From positions 3,718,501-3,782,500 of the forward strand of contig NZ_CP012830.1 in assembly GCF_001307155.1 (NCBI RefSeq): a DNA stretch of 64,000 nt. The letters are read 5' to 3'. A model generated the notes under the pieces. The model ran no database searches. It was not told the origin of the DNA and was given only the letters and a program-made list of their open reading frames with translations. Origin of the DNA: Pseudomonas fluorescens (lineage in GTDB: Bacteria; Pseudomonadota; Gammaproteobacteria; Pseudomonadales; Pseudomonadaceae). How positions within the stretch are numbered: position 1 is the stretch's first letter; each line of letters begins with the position of its first letter. The position numbers were made by a program, and so were the translations under genes. Of this stretch, positions 15,638-24,488 are shown in pieces.

Positions 15638-17542
15638 ATGGGTCAGGCAAGTAGTCAGGCAGTAGGCTCAGCGCATTCCGGGGCAGCAAAGCCCTTGGGA
15701 ATGTTGGTGGCGGCGGTCGGGGTGGTTTATGGCGATATCGGTACCAGCCCGCTCTATACCCTCAAAGAGGTGTTTACCGGCGGCTATGGGGTGCAAGCCA
15801 ACCATGACGGAGTATTCGGGATTCTGGCGCTGATTTTCTGGTCGCTGATCTGGGTCGTCTCGATCAAGTACGTGTTGTTCATTCTGCGTGCCGACAACCA
15901 GGGCGAAGGCGGGATCATGGCCCTGACCGCGTTGGCGCGGCGAGCCTCGGCATCGTATCCGCGGCTGCAATCGGTGCTGGTGATCCTCGGTCTGATCGGC
16001 GCTGCGTTGTTCTACGGCGACAGCATGATCACCCCGGCGATTTCCGTATTGTCGGCGGTGGAAGGTCTGGAGCTGGCATTCGAGGGCCTCGAACGCTGGG
16101 TCGTGCCGTTGTCGCTGATCGTGCTGGTGGGGTTGTTCCTGATCCAGAAACACGGCACTGACCGCATCGGCAAGTTGTTCGGTCCGGTGATGGTGTCGTG
16201 GTTCCTGGTGCTGGGTGTACTGGGGGTACTGGGTATCTCCCGGCATCCGGAAGTGCTGCAAGCGCTGAACCCGATCTGGGGTGTACGCTTCTTCGAGGTT
16301 CACCCTGGCATAGGCATCGCGATTCTTGGCGCGGTGGTGTTGTCGTTGACCGGCGCTGAAGCGTTGTATGCGGACATGGGCCACTTTGGTCGCAAGCCGA
16401 TTGCCCGTGCCTGGTTCGCATTGGTGCTGCCGGCGCTGGTGCTCAACTACTTTGGTCAGGGCGCGTTGCTGCTGGAGAACCCGGACGCCGCGCGTAACCC
16501 GTTCTATCTGCTGGCACCGGGCTGGGCATTGATTCCATTGGTGGTGCTGTCGACACTGGCCACGGTGATCGCTTCCCAGGCGGTGATTTCCGGTGCGTTC
16601 TCCCTGACCCGTCAGGCGATTCAGCTCGGCTACATCCCGCGCATGTACATTCAGCACACCTCAAGTGCCGAGCAAGGCCAGATCTACATCGGCGCGGTGA
16701 ACTGGACGCTGATGGTCGGCGTTATTTTGCTGGTGCTGGGTTTCGGGTCGTCCAACGCCCTGGCCTCGGCTTACGGTGTGGCGGTCACCGGGACCATGTT
16801 GATCACCAGTATTCTGGTGGCGGCGGTCATGCTGTTGCTGTGGAAGTGGTCGCCTATCCTGACGGTGCCGATCCTGGTCGGCTTCCTGCTGGTGGACGGG
16901 CTGTACTTCGCCGCCAACGTACCTAAAATCGTGCAGGGCGGTGCCTTCCCGGTATTGGCGGGGATTGTGCTGTTTATCCTCATGACCACCTGGAAACGCG
17001 GTAAAGAGCTGCTGGTGGATCGACTGGATGAAGGCGGTCTGCCGTTGCCGATTTTCATCAGCAGTATTCGCGTGCAGCCACCTCACCGGGTCCAGGGTAC
17101 GGCGGTGTTCCTGACCGCGCGGCCGGATGCGGTGCCCCATGCGTTGTTGCACAACTTGCTGCACAACCAGGTGTTGCATGAGCAGGTGGTGTTGCTGACG
17201 GTGGTTTACGAGGACATTCCGCGGGTGCCGACACAGCGACGGTTTGAGGTCGACTCCTACGGTGAAGGGTTCTACCGGGTGATCCTGCACTTCGGTTTTA
17301 CGGACGAACCGGATGTGCCGCAAGCGCTGAAGTTGTGCCATCTCGATGAACTGGACTTCAGCCCGATGCGCACGACTTACTTCCTCAGCCGGGAAACGGT
17401 CATCACCTCCAAGCTCGTCGGCATGGCTCGCTGGCGCGAGGCGTTGTTCGCCTTCATGCTGAAAAACGCCAACGGCAACTTGCGGTTCTTCAAGTTGCCG
17501 GTGAACCGGGTGATTGAGCTGGGTACACAGGTAGAAATGTAA
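15638..17542 (+). CDS. kup: Low-affinity potassium transporter Kup
   Basis: 634 residues. Start placed at ATG 15638 because AGGAGT (15627-15632) is correctly spaced; the ATG at 15605 has no such site. The N-terminal YGDIGTSPLYTLKEVF signature and 12 predicted membrane helices are followed by a cytosolic C-terminal domain (about 470-634). Kup is a K+/H+ symporter of the inner membrane. Single-gene unit with its own terminator. Confidence 0.96.
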   Translation: MGQASSQAVGSAHSGAAKPLGMLVAAVGVVYGDIGTSPLYTLKEVFTGGYGVQANHDGVFGILALIFWSLIWVVSIKYVLFILRADNQGEGGIMALTALARRASASYPRLQSVLVILGLIGAALFYGDSMITPAISVLSAVEGLELAFEGLERWVVPLSLIVLVGLFLIQKHGTDRIGKLFGPVMVSWFLVLGVLGVLGISRHPEVLQALNPIWGVRFFEVHPGIGIAILGAVVLSLTGAEALYADMGHFGRKPIARAWFALVLPALVLNYFGQGALLLENPDAARNPFYLLAPGWALIPLVVLSTLATVIASQAVISGAFSLTRQAIQLGYIPRMYIQHTSSAEQGQIYIGAVNWTLMVGVILLVLGFGSSNALASAYGVAVTGTMLITSILVAAVMLLLWKWSPILTVPILVGFLLVDGLYFAANVPKIVQGGAFPVLAGIVLFILMTTWKRGKELLVDRLDEGGLPLPIFISSIRVQPPHRVQGTAVFLTARPDAVPHALLHNLLHNQVLHEQVVLLTVVYEDIPRVPTQRRFEVDSYGEGFYRVILHFGFTDEPDVPQALKLCHLDELDFSPMRTTYFLSRETVITSKLVGMARWREALFAFMLKNANGNLRFFKLPVNRVIELGTQVEM

Positions 17543-17549
17543 GCCTCAC

Positions 17550-17588
17550 AAAAAGCCCCCGTTGCCAGTTTGGTAACGGGGGCTTTTT
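17550..17588 (+). terminator. Terminator between kup and DUF3077-like gene
   Basis: Stem AGCCCCCGTT(G)CC with GG(T)AACGGGGGCT, flanked by five A and five T, so it can serve both convergent genes. Confidence 0.9.
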
Positions 17589-17601
17589 CGTCTCTGTGCC
17601 T

Positions 17602-17928
17602 TTAGTTGCTTTCAGGCCGCGGGTCTTCGGATTTGGTCTTTGTCCGGGCCGGTCGCGGGGTCAGGACCTTTACCACGTCATCAATCACTGCCTTGCTCAT
17701 TGCCGTCAGATAATGCGCGGCCCAGGCGTGGCGGTCGGTGCCTTTTGCGAAGGCGGCATCCTGAGCAAATGATCGGGCGAGGAACAGCAGATCAGAGGCC
17801 TGTGACAATGCATCAACGATGGGAACACCGGCGCGGACGTTGAATAAGGCCCGGTCCGAGCAGTAGATGAGAGGGGTCAAGCCGATGGTTTTCAGTTCTG
17901 AAGTCGCGGAAGAATCTGTTTTGGTCAT
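17602..17928 (-). CDS. Small DUF3077-like protein
   Basis: 108 residues from ATG 17928, with AGGAG at 17936-17940 (minus strand). The core, FNVRAGVPIVDALSQASDLL then AAHYLTAMSKAVIDDV, fits small helical pseudomonad proteins I associate with DUF3077; function unknown. The N- and C-termini are polar and likely disordered. It has an unusually structured leader (separate entry), and its ATG overlaps the stop of an upstream open frame as ATGA. The domain name is from memory. Confidence 0.75.
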   Translation of the reverse strand: MTKTDSSATSELKTIGLTPLIYCSDRALFNVRAGVPIVDALSQASDLLFLARSFAQDAAFAKGTDRHAWAAHYLTAMSKAVIDDVVKVLTPRPARTKTKSEDPRPESN

Positions 17929-18195
17929 GGTGTTACTCCTGGGTTCAAGGAGCCGCCACATTCGTTTCCAAGCGAATGGGTGACGGCTGTACGCAGGTTG
18001 GAAAACCGGGAACCTAGGAACCGGCACGCCCGAAGGCGTCCCACGCACAGCCGCCATAACACAGGATTGCAGTCGTAAAAAACTCTGCAGTCATGATGGG
18101 GTGCTGTTGCGCTACGGTTCGACGGGTTTCCAAGCCCGATCGCTGAAAGCACAGCGACGTCCGGAGAGTATCCCGTCGAAGAAAAGCGCAACAAG
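17929..18195 (-). promoter_or_regulatory. Highly structured 5' leader of the DUF3077-like gene (candidate riboregulator)
   Basis: On the mRNA (minus) strand the 270 nt before the gene contain, in order: a three-level nested hairpin with perfect arms 18185-18193/18105-18113 (9 bp), 18172-18180/18118-18126 (9 bp) and 18152-18157/18140-18145 (6 bp); a UUCG tetraloop hairpin at 18026-18039; a long hairpin at 17951-17988 whose inner arms are 17973-17978/17959-17964; and a CUCCU/AGGAG pairing (17948-17952 with 17936-17940) that would cover the Shine-Dalgarno. Two short open frames cross it, one ending in ATGA overlap with the gene. I recall similar leaders before other P. fluorescens small genes. 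Function not shown. Confidence 0.65.
17936..17940 (-). promoter_or_regulatory. Shine-Dalgarno possibly sequestered in a hairpin
   Basis: AGGAG eight nt upstream of ATG 17928 can pair with CTCCT located seven nt further upstream (17948-17952). The upstream pairing partner also borders the 17951-17988 hairpin, so the two structures may compete. Confidence 0.55.
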
Positions 18196-18413
18196 GCATC
18201 AAAGTGCCCCAACGCAAGATTCGGAGTTTGCCTACAAGGTCTGCGAGCGTCATCCGATATTTCGACACCTTGAGTAAACGAAAGTAAACGCGGCGAGCGA
18301 TTTACAAGCCGCTGGGTGCTTGCGCAGTTGTTATTCCAGCGACAGTGCGTTGACTGTTCATTTGGCCTGGGTTAGCGACTGTCCTTTGTCCTGGGACTGA
18401 GGACAGTGCTCAC
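18196..18413. other. Region upstream of the structured leader
   Basis: Part of the gap of about 540 nt between the DUF3077-like gene and the VirJ-like gene. It probably contains the promoter for the leader transcript. A GTG-started open frame (18014-18268, minus) starts here but lacks a ribosome site I trust. Nothing else recognised. Confidence 0.4.
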
Positions 18414-18454
18414 AAAAAAGCCCCCGTTACCTTGCGCTAACGGAGGCTTTTTGT
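18414..18454 (-). terminator. Terminator of the mprF-virJ-like operon
   Basis: Stem AAGCCCCCGTTA/TAACGGAGGCTT (one mismatch) with an A-run at 18414-18419 that is a T-tract on the minus strand, 16 nt after the VirJ-like stop. Confidence 0.85.
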
Positions 18455-18469
18455 TGAACTCGGCTCAGG

Positions 18470-19765
18470 TCACTGTTCTGCGACCTTGTCCTTGTTCTGA
18501 CGCTTCTCGATCGCATTGACCAGACGTTTGGCCAGGGCCGGGTAGTTCTCGTCGAAGTGGTGGCCGCCCGGCAGCTTCAAGGCTTCACCCACAGCGGTCT
18601 TGTCGGTGCAGCCACTCTCGGCGATTTCTTCTGCGCCGTAGATGCACAGGACCTTGTCGGCGGGCAGCTTGGCCATTTCCGGGCCGGTGTCGGCCTCTTT
18701 GCCGGCATTGCCGAGCCAGCCTTCGACCTGGATTTCGAAGCTGCCGGTGCGGGCAAAGGCCAGCAGGATGATTGCATCGACCCGTTGCTGTTCGCTTTCC
18801 GGCATACGGTTGTAGATCGCTGGCAAGACGTCGGCACCGAACGAATAGCCCGTCAGGATGAAGCGTTTGGTGCCCCACTTCTGACGGTAGTGCTGCATCA
18901 GTTCGGTAAGGTCAATGGCGCTTTGCTCAGGGCTCTTGTGCTGCCAGTAGTAGCGCAGGGTGTCGATGCCGACCACCGGGTAACCGATCTTCGCCATTTC
19001 ACCGGCTACGTCACGGTCCAGGTCACGCCAGCCGCCGTCACCGGAAAGGAACAGGGTGACGGTGTCCTTGGCCTGGCCGGCGGGCACTTCGACCACAGGA
19101 ATGTTCAGGCCGCCGTTGCCCTTGTCAGCGCCGACGAGGAGCTTGCGCAGTTCGTTGTTGAGGACTTGCGGCAGGTTGATGTCGTAGTCGCTGATGCTGG
19201 TTTCGGCATTGGGTTGATCGCGCACGAAGCCGGCGCTGGTGTCGTCCGGGTTATCGTTCCATGCGACCAGCCAGTGACCGTGGGCTGCGCTTTTTGGCAG
19301 CTGTTGTGTACAGCCGGGTTTTTCCAGCGCCAGGTCTACTGAAACGGCCTGGGACTTGTCGTCCTTCTGCTCGGCCAGCCAGCGCCAGGCCAGGATGGCG
19401 CCAGGGCCGATACCGCTGACCAGGGTCGCTGGGCCCTTGAGCTGCTGGAAGGCGGCCTGCAGGGCATTACCTTGCTGCGCGCAGTCCGTGGGCAGGACCA
19501 CCTGAACGATTTGCGCGGCACCGCCACGGCTCAGGGTCATCAGTTGCTTGTCGCTGAGCTTCTGATCTTCGTTCACCGCGACGACCACCTGGGCACGCGG
19601 CGTGGTGCCAGGAATGACCCGGGTCATTGCCGGGCCATCAACAGGCGTCAGCAGTTCGAGGGTGGGCTCGGGGGCCGGGCGGCTCCAGTACCAGTAACCG
19701 CCACCGAGGATCACAGCCAGTACCACCAGAGTGGCTAATACATACCGCCAGGAGCGTTGAATCAT
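18470..19765 (-). CDS. AcvB/VirJ-type aminoacyl-phosphatidylglycerol hydrolase
   Basis: 431 residues. An N-terminal membrane anchor (about 8-28) leads to a periplasmic alpha/beta-hydrolase-like domain. Motifs: LSGDGGWRDLD at about 241, GYSFGADVLP with likely nucleophile Ser near 307, and C-terminal GGHHFDENY with the likely catalytic His. VirJ/AcvB proteins hydrolyse lysyl- or alanyl-phosphatidylglycerol; PA0919 of P. aeruginosa does this for alanyl-PG. It is translationally coupled (TGATG) to the synthase gene upstream, so synthesis and turnover of the modified lipid are encoded together. Confidence 0.85.
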   Translation of the reverse strand: MIQRSWRYVLATLVVLAVILGGGYWYWSRPAPEPTLELLTPVDGPAMTRVIPGTTPRAQVVVAVNEDQKLSDKQLMTLSRGGAAQIVQVVLPTDCAQQGNALQAAFQQLKGPATLVSGIGPGAILAWRWLAEQKDDKSQAVSVDLALEKPGCTQQLPKSAAHGHWLVAWNDNPDDTSAGFVRDQPNAETSISDYDINLPQVLNNELRKLLVGADKGNGGLNIPVVEVPAGQAKDTVTLFLSGDGGWRDLDRDVAGEMAKIGYPVVGIDTLRYYWQHKSPEQSAIDLTELMQHYRQKWGTKRFILTGYSFGADVLPAIYNRMPESEQQRVDAIILLAFARTGSFEIQVEGWLGNAGKEADTGPEMAKLPADKVLCIYGAEEIAESGCTDKTAVGEALKLPGGHHFDENYPALAKRLVNAIEKRQNKDKVAEQ

Positions 19766-22407
19766 CAGCGTTTCACCAATCCAGTCAAGCCGCCCGCAAT
19801 CAGGGCGGCGGTATCGGCCAGTGCCACCAGCGGATCGAGTCCGGCGGGCACGGCCATGTAACGAGGTTCCCAGTCAGGCTGGAATTTGTCCTTGAAGCGG
19901 CGCAGCCCCTGGAAGTTATAGAGCTGCTCGCCACGGCGAAACACCATCGAGCCGAGGCGTTGGGTCAGTGGCGCGCCACGACGGGGTTGCAGACCCGACA
20001 GCGGCACCATGCCCAGACTGAAACGTGCATATCCATGATTTTTATAATGTTGAATCAGGCCGACCATCATGAACTCCATGGTCAGCTTGGGCGCATCCGG
20101 GTGTGCACGCATCAGGTCGAGGCTGGCCAGGTCGTGGCTATACGTCTCGAGCAGGTTGGCGAATGCCACCGGGCGACCTTCAAAGTGAATGATCGCGATA
20201 CGGAAGTGCTTGAGGTAATCGTCGCTGAAACGGCCGAGGGAGAAGCCTTTTTCACGAACGTTCTTGCCGGTCAGCCAGGCATCGGAAATGACCTTCAGCT
20301 CCTCCATGGGGGCTTGACCCGGTTCGTAGATTTCCAGCGACAGGCCATCGCGGGTGCCACGGTTCCAGGTGTAACGCAGGTCCTTCATCTCTTTGCCCTT
20401 GGCCTCGAGATCAAAGCGATGCAGGTCAACCCGCGCTTCTTCGCCCAGTTTGATCGCGGTCAGGCCGATGTCCATGTAGTACGGCAGGTTTTCGGCGCGT
20501 ACCTGATAGAACACCGGACGGGCGTGATGAAGGTCGCAGAGGTCACGGAACTGCCAGATCATTTCCGCGCGTTGCTGGGTCGGGCCGATCGGGTCGTACA
20601 GGGCCACCAGGCTGCGGCCACGACGCGCATACATCAAGAACGCTTCGTCGTTAGGGTGAAACAGTAGCGCCTTGTCACCGGTCAGGGCGAGGCCGCCGTC
20701 CGGTTGCGATGAGGCCATCAGGATCTTCAGCGCCTTATCCAGTTCTGCGGCGTCGGGCTGATGAATCACCGGGCGCGCGGTGCGCAGCAGCCAGGTCAGA
20801 GACACCACCACCAGCAGAACGGCCGCCCCGAGCAACGAGCGCAGGCCGCGCGGGGCATCGGAATCCAGGGTGAACTGCCACCACAATTGATGGCTGTACG
20901 GCACATCCTGATAGGCGAACAGCAGGAGCCAGATCGAGGCACCCAATACGCACAGGCTGGCCACCAGGTATAGCGGCGAGAACGGCACTTCGGTCAAGCG
21001 GCTTGGGCGGTAGAAAGAGCGACGGAAGATCGCCAGCAGGCTGGCGGTCAGGATCATCAGGCAGGCTTCTTCCCAGTCGAACCCTTTGAGCAGCGAGAGC
21101 ACGGCACCGATCATCAGCAAGATGGTGGTCAGCATCCACGCGGCCGAGAGGCGACGACGCAGACCTTGAGCCAGCAACAGGCAGAGCACGCCGATCAGGC
21201 TGGCACCGAAGTGCGAGGCGTCGACCAGGCGATGGGGAATCAGGAACCCGATGTGTTCCAGACGGGTGTCGATTTCCGGTGTCGCACCGGAGAACAGCAA
21301 TACCACACCAGACAGGAACACCAGGATCGCCAGTACCGGCGCGGCCATGCCCGAGGCGGCGCGCAGCGATTGACGGGTGTTGAACAGGCGCTGTGCTTCA
21401 TTGATCAGCAGCAGGACGCAAGCCGCCAATAGCGGCAGAACCACATAGATCAGGCGATACAGCAGCAGGGCGGCGGCCAGTGGCGCAGCGCCGAGCTTGT
21501 CGGCGAAGGCCGCCAGCAGAATCGCTTCGAATACCCCGACGCCGCCCGGTACGTGGCTGAGCACGCCAGCGGCCAGGGCCAGCAGATAGACCAACAGGAA
21601 GGCGCCGAACGGTGGCGCTTCCGGCAGCAGCAGATACAGCACGGTCGCGGCGGCTGCCACGTCCAGTGCGGTAATCACCAATTGCAGGAAGGTCAGGCGA
21701 CGACCCGGCAAGCGTAGCGTGCGTCGTCCGATGCGAACCAGCAGATTGTCCGTATACGGTTGTTCTGGCAGGCGGCGGCGGTAGAGGCCGATGGCCAATA
21801 CCGAGCACAGCAGCAACACGGCAATCGCAATGGCGCCCAGCAACGGCTGCGACACATGCAGCGCGATGGAGGCAGCAGGCAGGTTGCTGAGTGTCGCCAG
21901 GGCCGCGAGCGGCGGCAGGGCGCAGCCCAATGACAGGCTGGCAAACAGCGTCATGTGGGCGACTTCCGATGCCCCGAGCCCGTGACGTGCGTACAGGCGG
22001 TAACGCACCGAACCGCCGGACAGCAGCGAAAGGCCAATGGCGTTACCGATGGCGAATGCGGTGAAGCCACCCAGAATCATGGTGCGCGGCGGCAAGTTCA
22101 CGCCAGCGTAACGCGTGGCTGACCATTCATAGCCGAGCAAGATGATGAAGCCGGCAATGGTTGCAGCCAATGCGCCGAGCAGGGCCGGCTTCGGCACTTC
22201 CAGAATCGAGTCGTGCAGGGCGTAGAGATCCAGCTCGCTTAATAGATGGCGACAGGCAATCAGCGCGATAGCGAACAATAGCAGTGTGACCGCCAGGCCA
22301 ATGGGCTGACGGTACTTGCTGACCAGATCCAGCCAGTGCAAACGGGTGGCTGTGATCGGTTGTGTCGCTGTGACGGTGTCTTGTAAATCAGACGAGTTGG
22401 CGCGCAT
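19765..22407 (-). CDS. mprF: Phosphatidylglycerol aminoacyltransferase MprF
   Basis: 880 residues from ATG 22407, the second codon of an open frame whose first is TTG. About 14 membrane helices (residues 25-550) form the flippase part, with a DUF2156/GNAT-like catalytic domain at about 560-860 (KALLFHPNDEAFLMYARRGR is its start; SLGMVPLSG near the end). It transfers an aminoacyl group (lysine or alanine) from tRNA to phosphatidylglycerol, lowering negative surface charge and susceptibility to cationic peptides. In P. aeruginosa the homologue PA0920 makes alanyl-PG. Shares one base with the hydrolase gene. Confidence 0.93.
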   Translation of the reverse strand: MRANSSDLQDTVTATQPITATRLHWLDLVSKYRQPIGLAVTLLLFAIALIACRHLLSELDLYALHDSILEVPKPALLGALAATIAGFIILLGYEWSATRYAGVNLPPRTMILGGFTAFAIGNAIGLSLLSGGSVRYRLYARHGLGASEVAHMTLFASLSLGCALPPLAALATLSNLPAASIALHVSQPLLGAIAIAVLLLCSVLAIGLYRRRLPEQPYTDNLLVRIGRRTLRLPGRRLTFLQLVITALDVAAAATVLYLLLPEAPPFGAFLLVYLLALAAGVLSHVPGGVGVFEAILLAAFADKLGAAPLAAALLLYRLIYVVLPLLAACVLLLINEAQRLFNTRQSLRAASGMAAPVLAILVFLSGVVLLFSGATPEIDTRLEHIGFLIPHRLVDASHFGASLIGVLCLLLAQGLRRRLSAAWMLTTILLMIGAVLSLLKGFDWEEACLMILTASLLAIFRRSFYRPSRLTEVPFSPLYLVASLCVLGASIWLLLFAYQDVPYSHQLWWQFTLDSDAPRGLRSLLGAAVLLVVVSLTWLLRTARPVIHQPDAAELDKALKILMASSQPDGGLALTGDKALLFHPNDEAFLMYARRGRSLVALYDPIGPTQQRAEMIWQFRDLCDLHHARPVFYQVRAENLPYYMDIGLTAIKLGEEARVDLHRFDLEAKGKEMKDLRYTWNRGTRDGLSLEIYEPGQAPMEELKVISDAWLTGKNVREKGFSLGRFSDDYLKHFRIAIIHFEGRPVAFANLLETYSHDLASLDLMRAHPDAPKLTMEFMMVGLIQHYKNHGYARFSLGMVPLSGLQPRRGAPLTQRLGSMVFRRGEQLYNFQGLRRFKDKFQPDWEPRYMAVPAGLDPLVALADTAALIAGGLTGLVKR

Positions 22408-22648
22408 CAATCACCTCTTGGATTGTGCGCGACAGGATGGGGGTATCCAGCCAAGTTACCAATCCCTGTAGAAAAAAATAATCACAAATATTAACGCGTA
22501 TCACCGAGCATTGGGGATTACGCACATTCAATCGTAGAGAGGCTTGCCTGCGACTCAGCATAGCCTGATCTGGTGGACCCTGAAGGGTGCCAAAGGTTCG
22601 TAGAACATTGCCAGATCATTGTTGCGAAAGGACTTTTCTACAGATACA

Positions 22649-22681
22649 AAAAAGGCCGCTCTTTCGAGCAGCCTTTTTTGA
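22649..22681 (-). terminator. Terminator of second tRNA-fMet gene
   Basis: Hairpin AAGGC-C-GCTC / GAGC-A-GCCTT with TTTC loop, A-run on the left giving a minus-strand T-tract. It differs from the copy at 22947 by a compensatory base-pair change. Confidence 0.88.
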
Positions 22682-22685
22682 TGTT

Positions 22686-22762
<77 letters not shown>

Positions 22763-22946
22763 TCTGTGTGGCGGCATTCTACAGGCGATCGCCTGAGTGT
22801 CAACCGTTAATAGCCTGCTTGGTCAAATTAACGTTAATTAGCGTCGGACGGTTGCTGCGCTCAGGTTAAGTATAAGAAGCGCAAAGGGTTTTTTCCTGGC
22901 TCTGGCGACAAGAGGGAAGGAGGGGTGACGAAAAACACACGCGCAC

Positions 22947-22980
22947 AAAAAAGGCCACTCTTTCGAGTAGCCTTTTTTGA
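22947..22980 (-). terminator. Terminator of first tRNA-fMet gene
   Basis: Hairpin AAGGC-C-ACTC / GAGT-A-GCCTT with TTTC loop. The G-C pair of the other copy is A-T here, so the stem is conserved while sequence varies. Confidence 0.88.
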
Positions 22981-22984
22981 TGTT

Positions 22985-23061
<77 letters not shown>

Positions 23062-23278
23062 TCTGTGTGTCGGCATTCTACAGAGGATCGCCGGGCTGTC
23101 AATTGCTAATTGATAAAAATCTGTTCCTGTTCAATCGCTTAGCGTATCAGTCAGACAGTCGAATTGGGCTTGAGGGCTTGCTGTATAAGGCTTTCAGCTC
23201 TATTGACGGGTTTGTTTCGATTGAAAAAATAAATCCAGTGCAGGCATTTTCTTCTGCTATGAGATAAGAAATCAGGCA

Positions 23279-23294
23279 CTGGTGCTATATACAG
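23279..23294 (+). promoter_or_regulatory. LexA (SOS) box of dinB
   Basis: Exact CTG-N10-CAG (CTGGTGCTATATACAG), 66 nt before the dinB ATG. Confidence 0.87.
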
Positions 23295-23360
23295 TTGTCA
23301 GTGAGATACTGGCGATCCGGTTCGCCGTAGTCCTTTTTCCTTCATTGAACACTGCCTTAT

Positions 23361-24422
23361 ATGACGCAGCGCAAAATCATCCACGTCGATTGTGACTGCT
23401 TTTATGCCGCCATCGAGATGCGTGACGACCCGACTCTGGCGAGCAAGCCGCTGGCGGTGGGTGGCTCGGCGGATCATCGCGGAGTTATCGCGACGTGCAA
23501 CTATGAGGCGCGGGCTTACGGGGTGCGCTCGGCCATGTCCTCACGGCATGCCTTGAAGCTGTGCCCGGACCTGGTCATCGTCAAGCCGCGCATGGATGCC
23601 TATAGAGAAGCGTCGAAAGAGATCCAGGTGATTTTTCGCGATTACACCGACCTGATCGAGCCACTGTCGCTGGATGAGGCGTACCTCGACGTGTCGGAAA
23701 GCACGCATTTCGCTGGCAGTGCCACGCGAATTGCCCAGGACATTCGGCGCCGCGTCTCCAATCAGCTACATATCACCGTCTCGGCGGGTGTAGCGCCGAA
23801 CAAGTTTCTCGCGAAGATCGCCAGTGACTGGAAAAAGCCCAACGGATTGTTTGTGATCACGCCGGATCAGGTCGAGGACTTCGTCTCGCAGTTGCCGGTG
23901 AGCAAATTGCATGGTGTCGGCAAAGTCACTGCCGACAAGCTGGCAAAGCTCGGTATTGCCGATTGCCTGCAGTTGCGTGAGTGGAACAAGCTGGCGCTGG
24001 TGCGCGAATTTGGCAGTTTTGGCGAGCGTCTGTGGAGTCTGGCGCGTGGGATCGATGGTCGGCAGGTGCAGAACGACAGTCGCCGGCAGTCGGTGAGTGT
24101 CGAAAATACCTACGATGTGGATCTGCCGGATCTGCTTAGTTGCCTGGATAAACTACCGGACCTGCTGGAAACCCTGAACGGGCGTATGGCGCGGATCGAT
24201 AGCAGCTACCGGCCGGGCAAGCCGTTCGTCAAAGTGAAGTTCCATGATTTTACCCAGACGACACTGGAGCAGGCCGGGGCAGGGCGTGATCTTGGTAGCT
24301 ATCAGTTGTTGCTGACTCAGGCGTTCAATCGGGGTGGCAAACCCGTGCGTTTGCTGGGGATTGGCGTGCGCTTGCAGGATCTGCGTGGCGGGTTCGAGCA
24401 GTTGGATCTGTTTGAGCGGTAG
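23361..24422 (+). CDS. dinB: DNA polymerase IV
   Basis: 353 residues. Y-family motifs: HVDCDCFYAAIE with the first catalytic Asp at residue 9, SLDEAYLDV with the Asp-Glu pair, helix-hairpin-helix region LHGVGKVTADKLAKLG, and the little-finger domain; the terminus LDLFER fits a beta-clamp-binding motif. It is an error-prone polymerase for translesion and stress-induced synthesis. The upstream LexA box indicates SOS induction. Confidence 0.97.
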   Translation: MTQRKIIHVDCDCFYAAIEMRDDPTLASKPLAVGGSADHRGVIATCNYEARAYGVRSAMSSRHALKLCPDLVIVKPRMDAYREASKEIQVIFRDYTDLIEPLSLDEAYLDVSESTHFAGSATRIAQDIRRRVSNQLHITVSAGVAPNKFLAKIASDWKKPNGLFVITPDQVEDFVSQLPVSKLHGVGKVTADKLAKLGIADCLQLREWNKLALVREFGSFGERLWSLARGIDGRQVQNDSRRQSVSVENTYDVDLPDLLSCLDKLPDLLETLNGRMARIDSSYRPGKPFVKVKFHDFTQTTLEQAGAGRDLGSYQLLLTQAFNRGGKPVRLLGIGVRLQDLRGGFEQLDLFER

Positions 24423-24451
24423 GGTCCGATCGGGGGCAAGCGCGTTTGACT

Positions 24452-24478
24452 CTGTAGGAGCAAGGCTTGCCCGCGATG
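24452..24478. repeat. Single REP unit, GTAGGAGCAAGGCTTGCC family
   Basis: One unpaired unit (CTGTAGGAGCAAGGCTTGCC onward) between dinB and the convergent lipoprotein gene. Paired copies occur at 38804 and 54045, and related ones at 30917 and 61014. Confidence 0.8.
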
Positions 24479-24488
24479 CTTTTAAGCT

